Below, piece by piece: positions 43,525-54,489 of a stretch of 64,000 bases of DNA. The stretch is from Balamuthia mandrillaris. Lineage: Eukaryota; Discosea; Longamoebia; Balamuthiidae. The stretch is from assembly GCA_031835245.1 (NCBI GenBank), contig JAVKOQ010000072.1:144001-208000 (forward strand). The letters run 5' to 3'. The translations under genes were made by a program, and so were the position numbers. Positions within the stretch are counted from its first letter, which is position 1, and each line of letters opens with the position of its first letter. The notes beneath the pieces were generated by a model. The model was not told the DNA's origin, made no database searches, and worked only from the letters and a program-made list of their open reading frames with translations.

Positions 43525-45668
43525 CTAAGAGCCTCGTGGCTCTTGCTTTAACGAGAGCTGATAGAGATCATCCTCGTTTTGGACGTGGAGGTTGTTAAGG
43601 AAGTTGAGAATGGGCTCCTCCACCTCGATAAGGCTGAACGTTTGCTGCTGAAAGTACTCTATCTTCATCATGATGGTGCCCAGCAGGTCCACCTTTTCAA
43701 AGTTAATGAGGCCTCCGTCTGCTTTGTCTGGGTTCTCGTCTATGAACGTTAAGTCTTTCAACAATAGGCCTTTTTCGTTTACGGTGTTTGTAAGAAGATG
43801 AGGAAAGCAGAAGGTAAAAGAAAGTACAAAGAATAACGCACCGACATAGGGCAAGAGCGGAACTTTAGCGGCTGTCAGCAGCTGCACTTTTTTCCGATAG
43901 TTATAGTAGTTCTTCATTGGTTTCATTTCGTCCTCCAACATTTTGAACGTCTCCAGCGAGGAACGAGAAATGGCCTGCAGTACAATAGAGCAGCTGGAAT
44001 GAGCAAGAACAGCAGACCGCAACAACAAGAAGAAGAAGGAAAAAGGTGCTCTCTAACTGAAGAGGCGAAAGATGGAGAAAACTAACCGCCCAGGTCTTCT
44101 TCAACCTAGAAACAGGACCCATACTCAGTCCAGCCATCATTTCCATCGTTGAGTTAAAGTTGTTCATCTCATAACACGCCTTTTTGTTTTTGTTAGTTCG
44201 TTTCGCTTTCTTTGGAGACAAGAAGCAGAGTTTGCCAGATTGCATACCTGTGCCACTTGGATGAAACGTTCCAGAGCCATCTTCCTGTTGTAAAGGTTGT
44301 CCTGAGAGACAATCTCAGTGGCAGCCCAGAACGCAACATGGTTAAAGCGGTTGACCATGACGTAGATGAGGGAGTTGCCTTCGTCCTTTATCCAGGTTTT
44401 CTCCAGGAACTCGTTAATGCGGATATTCCGAAACAGGTTATACTCCGTTAGAGTCAAACATTGAGCAACTTCTTGCCTGCGGCACCAAAGAAAGACAAAC
44501 AAAAATGATGAGAGACGTGAAGATGAATGCAAGTCCTCGCATAAACCAAAGGGTTATTTTAAGAGGTAACTACGTACGCATGAATATCAAGCAGCTGAAA
44601 CTCTCCTGGCACTAGGCTCCTTGGAAAGAGCGTCTGGGTGATGCTCCACACCACTCCGCGGTAGTCATAGTCCGTTCGAAGGTCTATCTCTCCATCAAAA
44701 CCACCGTTTCTTTCTTTCAACTGGGATACATGATAAGCAACTAGAGGCCGACAAGCCAACGGGTACAGCGAAAGGATTTGACAACACTAAAAGCGGTGGG
44801 TCAAGTACCTTCTCCACCAGACTCTTTGCCCATGATTGGCATTGAGAGTGCTCCAGACGTCGAATGAACTCATGAAGGGACTTCCAAAGTGGGTTAGCAA
44901 ACTTCTCCTTCGATGAGAAAAAGTCTTGACTGGAGCATCGCTCTATCCATGTTATGATGAACGAGATGACCGCACTAAGAGCATCAAGTCGGTGGTATTT
45001 TCAGATATGTTAGCTGTGCTCGCGTAATAGAATGGCGGGAGAGAGCAGAAGAAGAGAAGAGAGAGGTAGTACTCGAAGCAGGAAGAAAGAAGATGAAGAG
45101 GCGAGAACGTACTTTCGTTGTTGAAAAAGGGTCTCAGGGCTCAAGTCCTTCTCGTCCTCAGGGTTGTACCTATCGAAAGCGTAGAAACTTACAGTAAGTT
45201 TTATGAAGCAAATGGATGAGCCCCAGCTCATGGGTACTTACATGCGCATGATGACGCTCCACAGTTGTCCAGGAGAACACCATCTCCTATAACACATCAA
45301 AAACTTGTGCAGATCTTCGGGAGCTGTGTGCATGCGGAGCCAGTTAGTTAAAAAAAGAACGAAAAGAGAAACAGGTGAACGGGGTTACCAGCCGCGCTGT
45401 CCATGAGGAAGAACTTCACCAACGAGGGCAAGCTTCCAGACTTTATGGTCTTCTTTCCTCGCGGCGTAACCTCCATGAAATTGATGGCTTCTAGTTGAAG
45501 CAGCTCATCGTTCTTTCTTTCGGGGGTTGGAGATTCTGTCCTCTCTGAGGCAGGAGCAGGCTTGTCGTAGTTCACAGGCAGAAGCTTGAGGTCGGGTATG
45601 GCCGCAGAGAACTCCAGCGAGGCAACTGACTCCTCTCCCACAGGCGTCTCATCCGGTGTCGTGGACAT
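43525..45668 (-). CDS. Ras guanine-nucleotide exchange factor (RasGEF_N plus CDC25 domain)
   Basis: About nine exons on the minus strand, ATG at 45666-45668, total roughly 490 residues (edges estimated). The N-terminal half has GSLPSLVKFFLMDS, then DLHKFLMCYRRWCSP and VISFIITWIERCS, the RasGEF_N helical module. The CDC25 catalytic domain shows EVAQCLTLTEYNLFRNI, VNRFNHVAFWAATEIV, RFIQVAQ, CYEMNNFNSTMEMMAGLSM, VSRLKKTWA, then VPLLPYV and LLLKDLTFIDENPD, all in the family order. These proteins activate Ras or Rap by GDP release and are numerous in Amoebozoa. Typical CDC25 domains run to about 230 residues, consistent here. A CH, DEP or LisH module common in relatives is absent. Confidence 0.85.
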
Positions 45669-46171
45669 CCTTTTTACAGGTTCAAAAAATTATATTTGTT
45701 GAAGGAGAAGGGGACGCGGTCGAAGAGCCAGAAAAGGGGTCTCCCTAACAAAGAAGCATATAAAATACAAGAAATATAAAAAAAAGGTTTGTTCTTCTGT
45801 TCTGGTTTTGATGTTAGCAGAAAAATGTTTGGTTCGCTAACACTTGTGCTTTCTGTTTTTGTTGGTTGCGTTGCTGCACAAAACTAGTACTTATATTTTT
45901 TTTTGTTGGTGCATAGTTGAAGCCAGACCAAGACTTCTATTTTTCCCATTTGCAAGAAGAGGCGCTCATGTAGGACCCTATTTTGGAATGTATGGGGGAG
46001 CAAGTGTGAGACACGCTCGGGCCCTCAAAAAGCTTTATTCCTCGTGTCCGATCGGACGGTTTGCTCTTTGTTTTGGCCTTGTCCAAAGCATGCTTACTTC
46101 ATTTCAGATCCTCCAATTGCTATTCAAACATATCATTCAAAAAGAAATCAGAAAAAGAAGAAAGAGGAGAG
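45669..46171. other. Divergent spacer
   Basis: Lies between the divergent RasGEF and F-box/ankyrin starts. AT-rich with a T-run near 45896-45904; no motif I can name and no coding. Confidence 0.5.
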
Positions 46172-47344
46172 ATGGAAGAGGAGAGCCCCTGTCTGATCGA
46201 AGCCCTTCCCGATGAACTGCTGGCCTTCACCTTGGGCATGCTTCCCGAGGGCATGGTGGGCATTGCCGCCAGGACCTGTCGCCGCTGGTTCCGATGCTCT
46301 CCCAAAGAACAACGCCAGACCATGCTGGCCAAAACCGTCTGTTCTCGCCTGAACCTCTTGCAGTGGGCTATCCACCAGGCCGACTATCAAATGACCGCTC
46401 GTACCTGCGCCCTTTCCGCCCGCCATGGTCGGTTGGAAGTGCTGCAATGGGCAAGAGCGCAAGGCTGCCCGTGGGACAGGGAGACCTGCGCTGCTGCTGC
46501 TCAGTTTGGTCATTTGGGAGTGCTGCAATGGGTGCTACAGAACGGCTGCGACCGCCAACACATGAACCTGTGCGACAAAGCAGCCATGGGAGGTCAGTTG
46601 GAAGTGCTGAAATGGCTTGGAGAGCAAGGCCACTCTTGGAATGAAAACGCTTGCCTTTGGGCAGCCCTTTTTGGCCACCTGGATGTTCTGCACTATCTAC
46701 ACGAGAACGGGTGTCCTTGGAAGGCTAGCGCCTTCACAGCGGCAGCAAGCAAAGGCCACATGCACCTTCTAGAGTTCCTTCACCAGCACGGCTGTCCCTG
46801 GGATGTGTACACCAGTGCCTCAGCTGCCAACTTGGAGGTGCTGAAGTGGCTGAGAGAACGCGGTTGTCCTTGGAACGAAACCACCTGCATTTCTGCTGCT
46901 GCTGGTGGGAAAGTGGATCAGTTGGAGTGGGCCATGGACAATGGATGTCCTTGGGGACAGCAGCAGGTGTTCTACTGTGCAGCAGTCAACGGGCGGCTCA
47001 ATGTGTTGCAGTGGCTTCGGGAGAAAGGATGCCCTTGGAGCGAGGAGACTTGCATCGGAGCAGCAGAGCGGGATCATAAGGAAGTGCTGCAATGGGCGCA
47101 TGAGAATGGATGTCCTTGGGGTGTAAGGACCTGCGAGGGAGCAGCCAGGGGAGGCCATTTGCATATCCTCAAGTGGTTGCGTGCCAAGGGATGTCCTTGG
47201 GATAAGAGGATATGCACAACAGCAGATCAGTGCAACAACGTTGAGATTGTGGAATGGGCTTACAGCAATGGCTGTCCTCTTCCTGACCACTTGATGGGGA
47301 CTTATTCTTTTTCAGGCTCACTTATCCAAGAACCCAGAATCTAG
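46172..47344 (+). CDS. F-box-like protein with GCPW-type ankyrin repeats
   Basis: One intronless frame of 390 residues. The start MEEESPCLIEALPDELLAF resembles an F-box (LPDEL...). It is followed by about 11 repeats of 27-37 residues with the pattern CAxAAxxGHLEVLQWLxxxGCPW, the LQWA/GCPWD variant of ankyrin repeats. Such repeats are abundant in free-living amoebae, some stramenopiles and giant viruses. An F-box with a repeat receptor suggests an SCF ubiquitin-ligase substrate adaptor (inference). The repeat copies are well conserved at GCPW and vary elsewhere. The lack of introns contrasts with neighbours. Confidence 0.85.
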   Translation: MEEESPCLIEALPDELLAFTLGMLPEGMVGIAARTCRRWFRCSPKEQRQTMLAKTVCSRLNLLQWAIHQADYQMTARTCALSARHGRLEVLQWARAQGCPWDRETCAAAAQFGHLGVLQWVLQNGCDRQHMNLCDKAAMGGQLEVLKWLGEQGHSWNENACLWAALFGHLDVLHYLHENGCPWKASAFTAAASKGHMHLLEFLHQHGCPWDVYTSASAANLEVLKWLRERGCPWNETTCISAAAGGKVDQLEWAMDNGCPWGQQQVFYCAAVNGRLNVLQWLREKGCPWSEETCIGAAERDHKEVLQWAHENGCPWGVRTCEGAARGGHLHILKWLRAKGCPWDKRICTTADQCNNVEIVEWAYSNGCPLPDHLMGTYSFSGSLIQEPRI

Positions 47345-47865
47345 CAAGCAGAATACAGTTCGCTTGTATTTTCTTTGTTTCTTTCCAACTTTTGGAGTTC
47401 CTCCTGTAAGACCACCAATTTTGGCCTGTTCAACAAGCTTTCTAGTAATCTTTGAGACTGGATGAAACGCTTGAAAAACTCTTTGGTGTGTTCTTTCTTG
47501 AATGCCTGTTCCTTTGGACTTCAACAAAAGCGATCCCGTAGAGATTGTATCCTCCAGTGTGCGACCGGAATCCAGTTTTTGTTCCATTCTAGTGAACAGA
47601 GAGAACATTGGGGCCTCATTTGGGTTTCATTCCAGGACACTCTTCTTGGGACAGCTGCGACGAAGTTAATGAGAGTTTCAAACATTTAACTTCATTCAAA
47701 CAAAAGAAACTTTTTGCGCAAAGAGACAAATCATTTCATTGTCAAAATTTTTCCAGGAATTTATTTTAATCAAAAACAAATAAATCAAACGAAAATCCAA
47801 AGAAACAAAAAGAAAGCAAAAAGAGAAAAAGGGCAGCCGCAGGCGAGAGAGAGGAGGTGCTCAAC
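47345..47865. other. Spacer, no gene recognised
   Basis: Short frames only. Probably the 3' UTR of the ankyrin gene and the leader of the polymerase gene; the final 60 bases are A-rich. Confidence 0.5.
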
Positions 47866-48181
47866 ATGGAGCCAGATCGTTCCCCCGGCGGAGTACCGGA
47901 AGGAGACTCCGAGCCTCACAAAGAGGTGCAAACCCCATCCAAACGTTTTAAAACGACCGCCTCGTGGAAGAATGTGCCCGGTGAGACATCCAGCCGCGGG
48001 GCCGTCTCGAAGAGGTTTCTGGGGCTGCTCTATGGCCAGCCCCCCTCCCACCCCAAAGATCCCCAACCGAAGGAAGAGGAGAAGGAGAAGGAGAAGCCGG
48101 TCTTGCAGTGGGAAGTACTGAAGGACGCGCAAGAAAACAAAGCAGAGGAGGAGGAAGAGAAGAAAGAGGAGGAAGAGAAGA

Positions 48182-48212
<31 letters not shown>

Positions 48213-49455
48213 AGAAGAGACACGAACGGGTGACTGGTTGCAAACGACAAAGAAGGGCACTGTGGTGACGGAAAAGGGGAAGGAGGAGGAGAAGCGGAAG
48301 AAACGAGAGGCGGAGCTACGACAGCTCTTTGCCTCGCTGGATGACATGGAGGAGCAGGAGGAGCTCAAGTCCTCTTTGGGGTTCGGGTCCTCCTTGGACG
48401 CCACCACCTCAACGCCACACAACACGCCAATCACCGAGAGGAGCAGCGAAGATGAGGAAGGGGAAGAGGAGGAAGAAGAAATGAAGGAAGAGAAAGGAAA
48501 AGAAATGGAGGAGGAGGAGGAGGAGGAAAAGAGCATGGAGGAACAGGAACAAAAGACAAGAGAGGAGGAAGTTGCTGGAGGAAAGAGAAAACAGGAGGAG
48601 CAGGAAAGGAGAGGAGGAGCTCAATCCCCGTTGAGCCCCTTCCACCCGGCCAAAATAGTACCGGGCATAGCAATGGACTTTAACTCGCAAGAGGAAGAGG
48701 AGAAGGAAGAAGTGTTGGAGCTCAAAGAAGAGAAAGAAGAAGATGAAGGTGGAGAGGGAGAAGAGAAGAGAAAAGAAAAGGAGAAGATAATATCGCCAAC
48801 GAAGAAACAAAAGACGGAACAGTCCCCGAATATATTCTCGAAAATGATGCTGCGAACAAAAGAGCCCGTGGTAGCTCCTCAAGGCTGCATTGACGTGACG
48901 TTAAGCTTTCCTTTGTTTCGTTCTCTACGACTCACTCTATCCCAGAGCAAGTCCACCTGCGTTGCAGTCATCTACAAGCATGATTCTACCTCCTTTCGAC
49001 TTTCTTCTCACTATGTACGTCTGTTCATTCTGTTTTTTTTTCTCTTTGTTCTTCATCTCTTATCTTGTGCCCTCCTCAGCTTTCTTCACTCTGACCAATG
49101 TGACTTGTACCAAAACCAATGCAGCAACGAAAAGAGGATGAAGTTCCAGCTCTTCACAGGATGGTAACTGGATTGACCTTTTTGCCAGCAAAGTCCAAAC
49201 GACCGTTTTTCCTTCCACTCTCTTGGAACGAAATACAGTCAGAAAAGAATACAGAGACGAACAAAACTGGCGTTAAGGAAGAAAGCGATAAAAAGAAGCA
49301 ACGGGTTGTCACCTACGAGGAAAAACGGCTGCTCGTGAAAGAATTTTTGGAATCCCAAAACGAGAAACTATGCTTCAACGCACAAGAAGCTTGCAAAGTT
49401 CTATTTTCGATGTTCCCAACAGCTGACAGAAGTGATCTCTCTCTCTCCCCCCCTC

Positions 49456-49505
<50 letters not shown>

Positions 49506-50648
49506 TCTCTCTCTTCCTCTGGCTAACGTTTTCACGGAACAAAGGAATCCCTCAGCAATTTGTGGATCCAAAGGTAGGAGGATGGCTCTTTGATCCAGAG
49601 CTGCAAAGTTACGACTTTGAATCATTATTGTCCTACTTTGTGGTCAGGGATGCAGCCGATCCGACAGCCAGAAGAAAAAAGGTTGTTGCACAAGGAGAGC
49701 TCGCCCTTGTTTCTGATTCCTTGGACCAAGAAGCAGCACCTCTTAGCAAAGGGAACAATTCTGCATCTTCTTCGCCTGCTTCTTCGTCTTCTGGGGATAA
49801 CAACTTGCAACTGTTGTTCAAGGATATGTTGCAGTGCTTCGTGCTGTTGGCCAATCTGAAGCTTCGTTTGAAGAATGCGCAACTTTGGGACATTCTTATG
49901 GCACAAGAGATGCCTGTCGCTTGCATTTGTGCTAGTATATAATTCTCTCCCTTTTCTTTTACTCCTTTGCTAGTGGTTGGCTCTAACCTTTTTTTTTTTT
50001 TAAAAAAAAGAAATGGAGCTACAGGGTATTGGATTTGATTCCAAAGGGATAAGCAAATATCAACAGCAGCTACGGGAACGTATGAAGCAGCTCGAAAAAG
50101 ATGTGGTGCAAGTTTTGGGTCACGGCCTATTACTCTCCAGCCCGAAGCAAGTGTCTCACGCCTTGTTCAACGAGCTAAAGCTGACAGTTCCTGCCTCCCA
50201 CAAACGCAAGCGAAGCGAATCGCCGACTCAATCTACCTCTGAAGATGTTCTTGTTAAGTTGAAAGACCAACATCCTTTACCTGGAATTGTTTTAGGTAAT
50301 CGCTTTTTCGTTTCGTCTCTCATTTGTTTTTGACTCTTCGTTTACAACCAACCAACAATACAACAAACGTACAGAGTTCCGGCATTTGCAAAAGTTGATT
50401 GGGACTTACATTGTGTCTTTCGGTAGGAAAGCTGTTCCAGATCCAAACGATTCGCAGCTAAGTCGAATATATGCGACGTGGCAGACCGTCAACACGGCCA
50501 CTGGGCGTTTGTCTTGTACAGATCCCAACTTGCAAGCTTTGCCGAGGGAAGGCATTAGCATTCCAGTCTCCAAAGGTGCTACTATGCAGTCTTCTGTGTA
50601 CATTAACGTCAGAGATGCGTTTTGTAGTTCTGCTGGGTAAATTTCAGT

Positions 50649-50680
<32 letters not shown>

Positions 50681-51576
50681 ATTACAGCAATCTCATTTGG
50701 TAATCATCTTCACAGCTACGTTTTCTTAAAAGCTGATTACAGTCAAATGGAAATGAGAATATTGGCCTACATGAGCAGAGATGAGCAGCTGATGCGGTTC
50801 TTCGCAGAAGGCAAAGATATCCATCGTCTTATCGCCGGACAAATGTTTGGTATGTAAAATCCTTCCTCTCTTTGTCTGTCGCTAGCGCAGTTATCTGATT
50901 GCTGGCTTGTTTCGAATTTCGCTCGATAGGCAAGCCAGCAGAGGAAGTCGATCCTTCCGAGAGAGAAAAAGCTAAATGCATCGTCTACGGCATCCTATAC
51001 GGAATGGGTCCACATTCGTTGGCCGCTATTCTCAAGACAGATCCCAAAGAAGCCAAAAACTTCACCAACACCTTTTTAGAAAAGTTCCCAAGTGTGGCTC
51101 AATTCTTCGAACAAGTAATAGAGAAAGCAAGAGCGGAGGGCTCCGTGCGAACTCTGTTCAATAGGCGGAGATTGTTCCCTAACATCGAAAGCGCCAACTT
51201 CGAAAGTGCAAACAAGAGCGAAAGACAAGCAGTCAACACGATGATCCAAGGAACCGCTGCTGATATTGTTAAACGTGCCATGATTGCTGTTGAAGAAGCT
51301 TTAGAGGACAAAGAACAGACAGAAGCTACGCCTTCCTCAACTGCAGAGAGAACAAGCATCGCAAATCTTGTTCTCAATATCCATGACGAGTTGGTTTATG
51401 AAGTGCGAGAGGACATGATGGATTGGATGAGACAAACAGTTACGCGGTGCATGGAGAGGATTACTGTTAAAGCAGACGAGTTGATGGACGTCCCCATTCC
51501 AATCCGTCTGTACGAAGGCAAGCGATTCGGGTCGTTGTCTCCCAGTCCTTCTGTACAGGCGGCGCAAAGTTCATAA
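47866..51576 (+). CDS. Family A DNA polymerase of the Pol nu/Pol theta type
   Basis: Seven exons join in frame (47866-49014, 49125-49431, 49545-49934, 50011-50295, 50375-50636, 50716-50849, 50930-51576) to 1057 residues. The polymerase core shows TWQTVNTATGRLSCTDPNLQ, motif A DYSQMEMRILAYMS with the catalytic Asp, the O-helix motif B KAKCIVYGILYGMG (here C-I-V-Y-G-I replaces the usual N-Y-G-I), RQAVNTMIQGTAADIVKRAM, and motif C NIHDELVYEV with Asp. The stretch HPLPGIVLEFRHLQKLIGTY matches Pol nu and theta. Upstream sequence (GGWLFDPEL...) is an exonuclease-like remnant without obvious DxE ligands. The first 340 residues are Glu/Lys low complexity and no helicase is present. Role: probably translesion synthesis or end joining in the nucleus; a mitochondrial replicase is an alternative. 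Confidence 0.88.
49437..49520 (+). repeat. (CT)n tract in intron 2 of the polymerase gene
   Basis: About 80 bp of CT and CCCT on the sense strand, between donor 49432 and acceptor 49544. Confidence 0.9.
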
Positions 51577-51693
51577 GATCTTCGAAGAAGAAACAACATT
51601 TGTTCCTGCCAAAGCAACCATCTAGCTGCACAAAGCTCCACGTTGTTTATACTGTACATAAACAAGAAGATTTTTATATCTTATACTTCCTTG

Positions 51694-54450
51694 TTAGTCC
51701 TTTGCTGGTTTGTCTTCTTTGAGCTTGGAGAGAAGAGTAGATCCAGAGGAAGAAGCAGAAACACGCTCCTTCCACGTTTCTTTGACCATTCTCAATCGAT
51801 CTGTCTTGGACGCAGTTAGCAACATGCGGGCTTCTATTCTGGAAGGGCTTTCAACAATTGCACTGCCAGCCTGGCTGCTCGCATACCAGCTTTGAATTAT
51901 AGAAGCCACTTTCTTCTCCTTGTCAGAAGGGATATTTTGTTCTTTTTGTTGTTCTTGCTGATGTGTTAGTTGACCATCAACTTTGTCGTTTCCAACCTTC
52001 GTCCAGCTAACCTCGTTGATTTCCCCCTTGTCCTCATTAGCAGCGGTGGTGCTCTTCGGCGTTGCTTCCAATTGATCGCCACGTAGAAGAATTTGTGTGC
52101 CTTGTCGCATCGTTTCGAAGAGATCCATTGTGCCACTTTTCACCATTCCTCTTTTTTCTCTTTCCATCGTTAAGTTGGCAACCGGAAAAGCAGAAGGTTC
52201 TGCCTGTTTCTCTTTTTCTTTCTCAGTTGTCTTGGTGAGTGTTTCGCCTGTCCTTGGTGTGGATCTTTCTTCTATTGTCAGGGGATCCAGTAACTCGATC
52301 ATCTCTCCTTCATTCAAGAAAAAGTCCTCAAAGTAAAGTATCAGCCGCTCTACGAACTCATTCGCAGTGTTGACTTGCTCCATTACCTGCTGCGGATCAT
52401 CCAATGTCTGATTCTTTGGATAACATATGTTGGGGCCGATCACTATCGCCAAGTTCTTAACTGTCATTTTGTTGATAGCAGAGAAAGCATCCACCTAAAG
52501 CGAGGAAGGTTTTAAAAACAAAGCAGAGAAACGGAGCTGAACATAAAGAAAGCGGAATAGAAGCTAACGAAATAGCAAACATACCTTGACACACACACGC
52601 AACACTTCTTTGAGCACGGCTTTGTTGGTAGATGGAAGCTGTTCCAACACCGACTTGATTCCATCAACAATTTCTTTTTGTGAATCCTTCTCGAGTAAGG
52701 CTACAAAAGAATCCCACAAAGCAAAGGTCAACAACGGCTCTGGTAACATCTGCAGAAACTTCTTCAACAGGACAGCGATGATATGAGGGTCCATTCCACT
52801 GGCTTTCTCTTTGCTCAAGTCAGGATAGTCTCCAGAGTCATATCTCTTTTTGAACTGATCGATGCCTGCTTTGGAGGCTGATAACCGGAAGAGACCAACT
52901 GTTTGTACTACGTCTGTGTGGAGAAATACAGCAGGTGAGAGAACGTTGGGATAGAGTAGAGAGAGAACTAACCATCCCTCATCAAGAAGCGAACCACCTC
53001 CTTGACAAAGCGTGGCACTGAGGTAGTACCCTCCCTTTCCACCAACTTGCGGAGTGGCACCCCAAACACTTGGGTAGATTTACTCTTCTGAGTTGGGTCA
53101 GGGTTTGCTACTGCAGGATCACCAGGGCCATTGATGCGAAAGAAGAGCTCGTGAAGACTCTCAGAAGGGAGCATTGGAGGAACAATGGAAGTACCCATTG
53201 ACACAAGGAATGGAGTAGACACGCCCATCACAAATGCTTCGCGTAAACTTCCTCCTTTCTTTTTGCTCCCAGAAGCATTGCTCGCGCCCTTCTTGAGTTT
53301 TTCTGTTTTTTTTATCTTACCGCTGTTGCTGGCCGACTTGGCTTTGACTTTCTTTTTCTTTTTGCTGCCCTTCTTTCCGTTTGCTGCCTTCTCGCTCTGC
53401 GCTTGTGGTTTGTCTTCTTCCTTGAAGCGGATGCTCATGAACTTCTCTCGCAACGATCTTTTTCCTTTCAGACTTGCTGCATCTTCCTTGGAGCGTTTGT
53501 CAACGTTGATCCGGGTTAAGATAGCTTGACTCGATCCGTCTGAAAGCGAACGCTTATGGCCTTCCTTCCTTGCCATCGAGATCTCTCCTTTTTCATCGCT
53601 CTGTCCTACTGGCTCTTCTTTAACTGACTTGTGCTGTGTGGCTAAGCCAGCGAATTCCTGTTTGTTCGACTTGTCCTTTCTCCATTGGCGAAGCTGTTCC
53701 AGGCTTTCCAGCGATTCAGCTCTTCTCATCTTTTCCTCAAAGCGGCGCATTTTGGCGGTGGTGGCCTGTTCTTTCCTTTTCCGTCTGGTATCGTCCGTGT
53801 AGTCTCTTAATGCAGTCTTAACGCAACATCAAGAAGCAATATGAGATAAGTGGGAGAATGATAACAAAGGGCGAAAGTTCAGAAGAGATCGCGTTGGTGT
53901 GACGCTGAAACATACCAGCAACTCATCAACTCCTGAAGAAGGCAAACGATTAGCTAACGCCATCTCTCTGAGGAACTGGGCAACAGTGTTGAGGGGCACT
54001 CTCCAGTCCGTCATCTTTACGGCGTAGCTTCGGAGCATGCTTTTCAACATGCTCAACGTCGCTGCTTCTTCTTGTTGTCGTTTGGATGTGTCTTCAGAAG
54101 ATGTGCTGCCTTGAATTGCTTTGTCTTTCTCTTCAAGAGGCAAGCCAGTCCTTTGACGCCTCATAATGACTAGAGAATGCCAAAAGATTTCTTCCCAAAA
54201 GCTTACATCTTGCCACAGAGCAAACTCCTTAAAGAATTCGCAAAGAGAAAGCGAAACCTGAGCGGCAGGTTCTCCATCTTTCTTCTCTTCGTCATCTTCT
54301 TCGCCCTTATCAAATATGTAATACAAACGTGAAGTCGTGTCCATCAAGGTCTTCATAGTTAGATAGTCCCGTGCTGCTTCGTTATGAAACGCAGCCTCCG
54401 CCTGCAGCATTTGCACAGATCAGTAAGAAAAGAGAACGACGAGCGAGAAG

Positions 54451-54489
<39 letters not shown>

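Noticed and set aside
46172-47344. Integrated giant-virus fragment
   Set aside because: Only the ankyrin-repeat type is shared with viruses. There is no capsid, packaging ATPase or other viral gene nearby, and such repeats are normal in amoebae.
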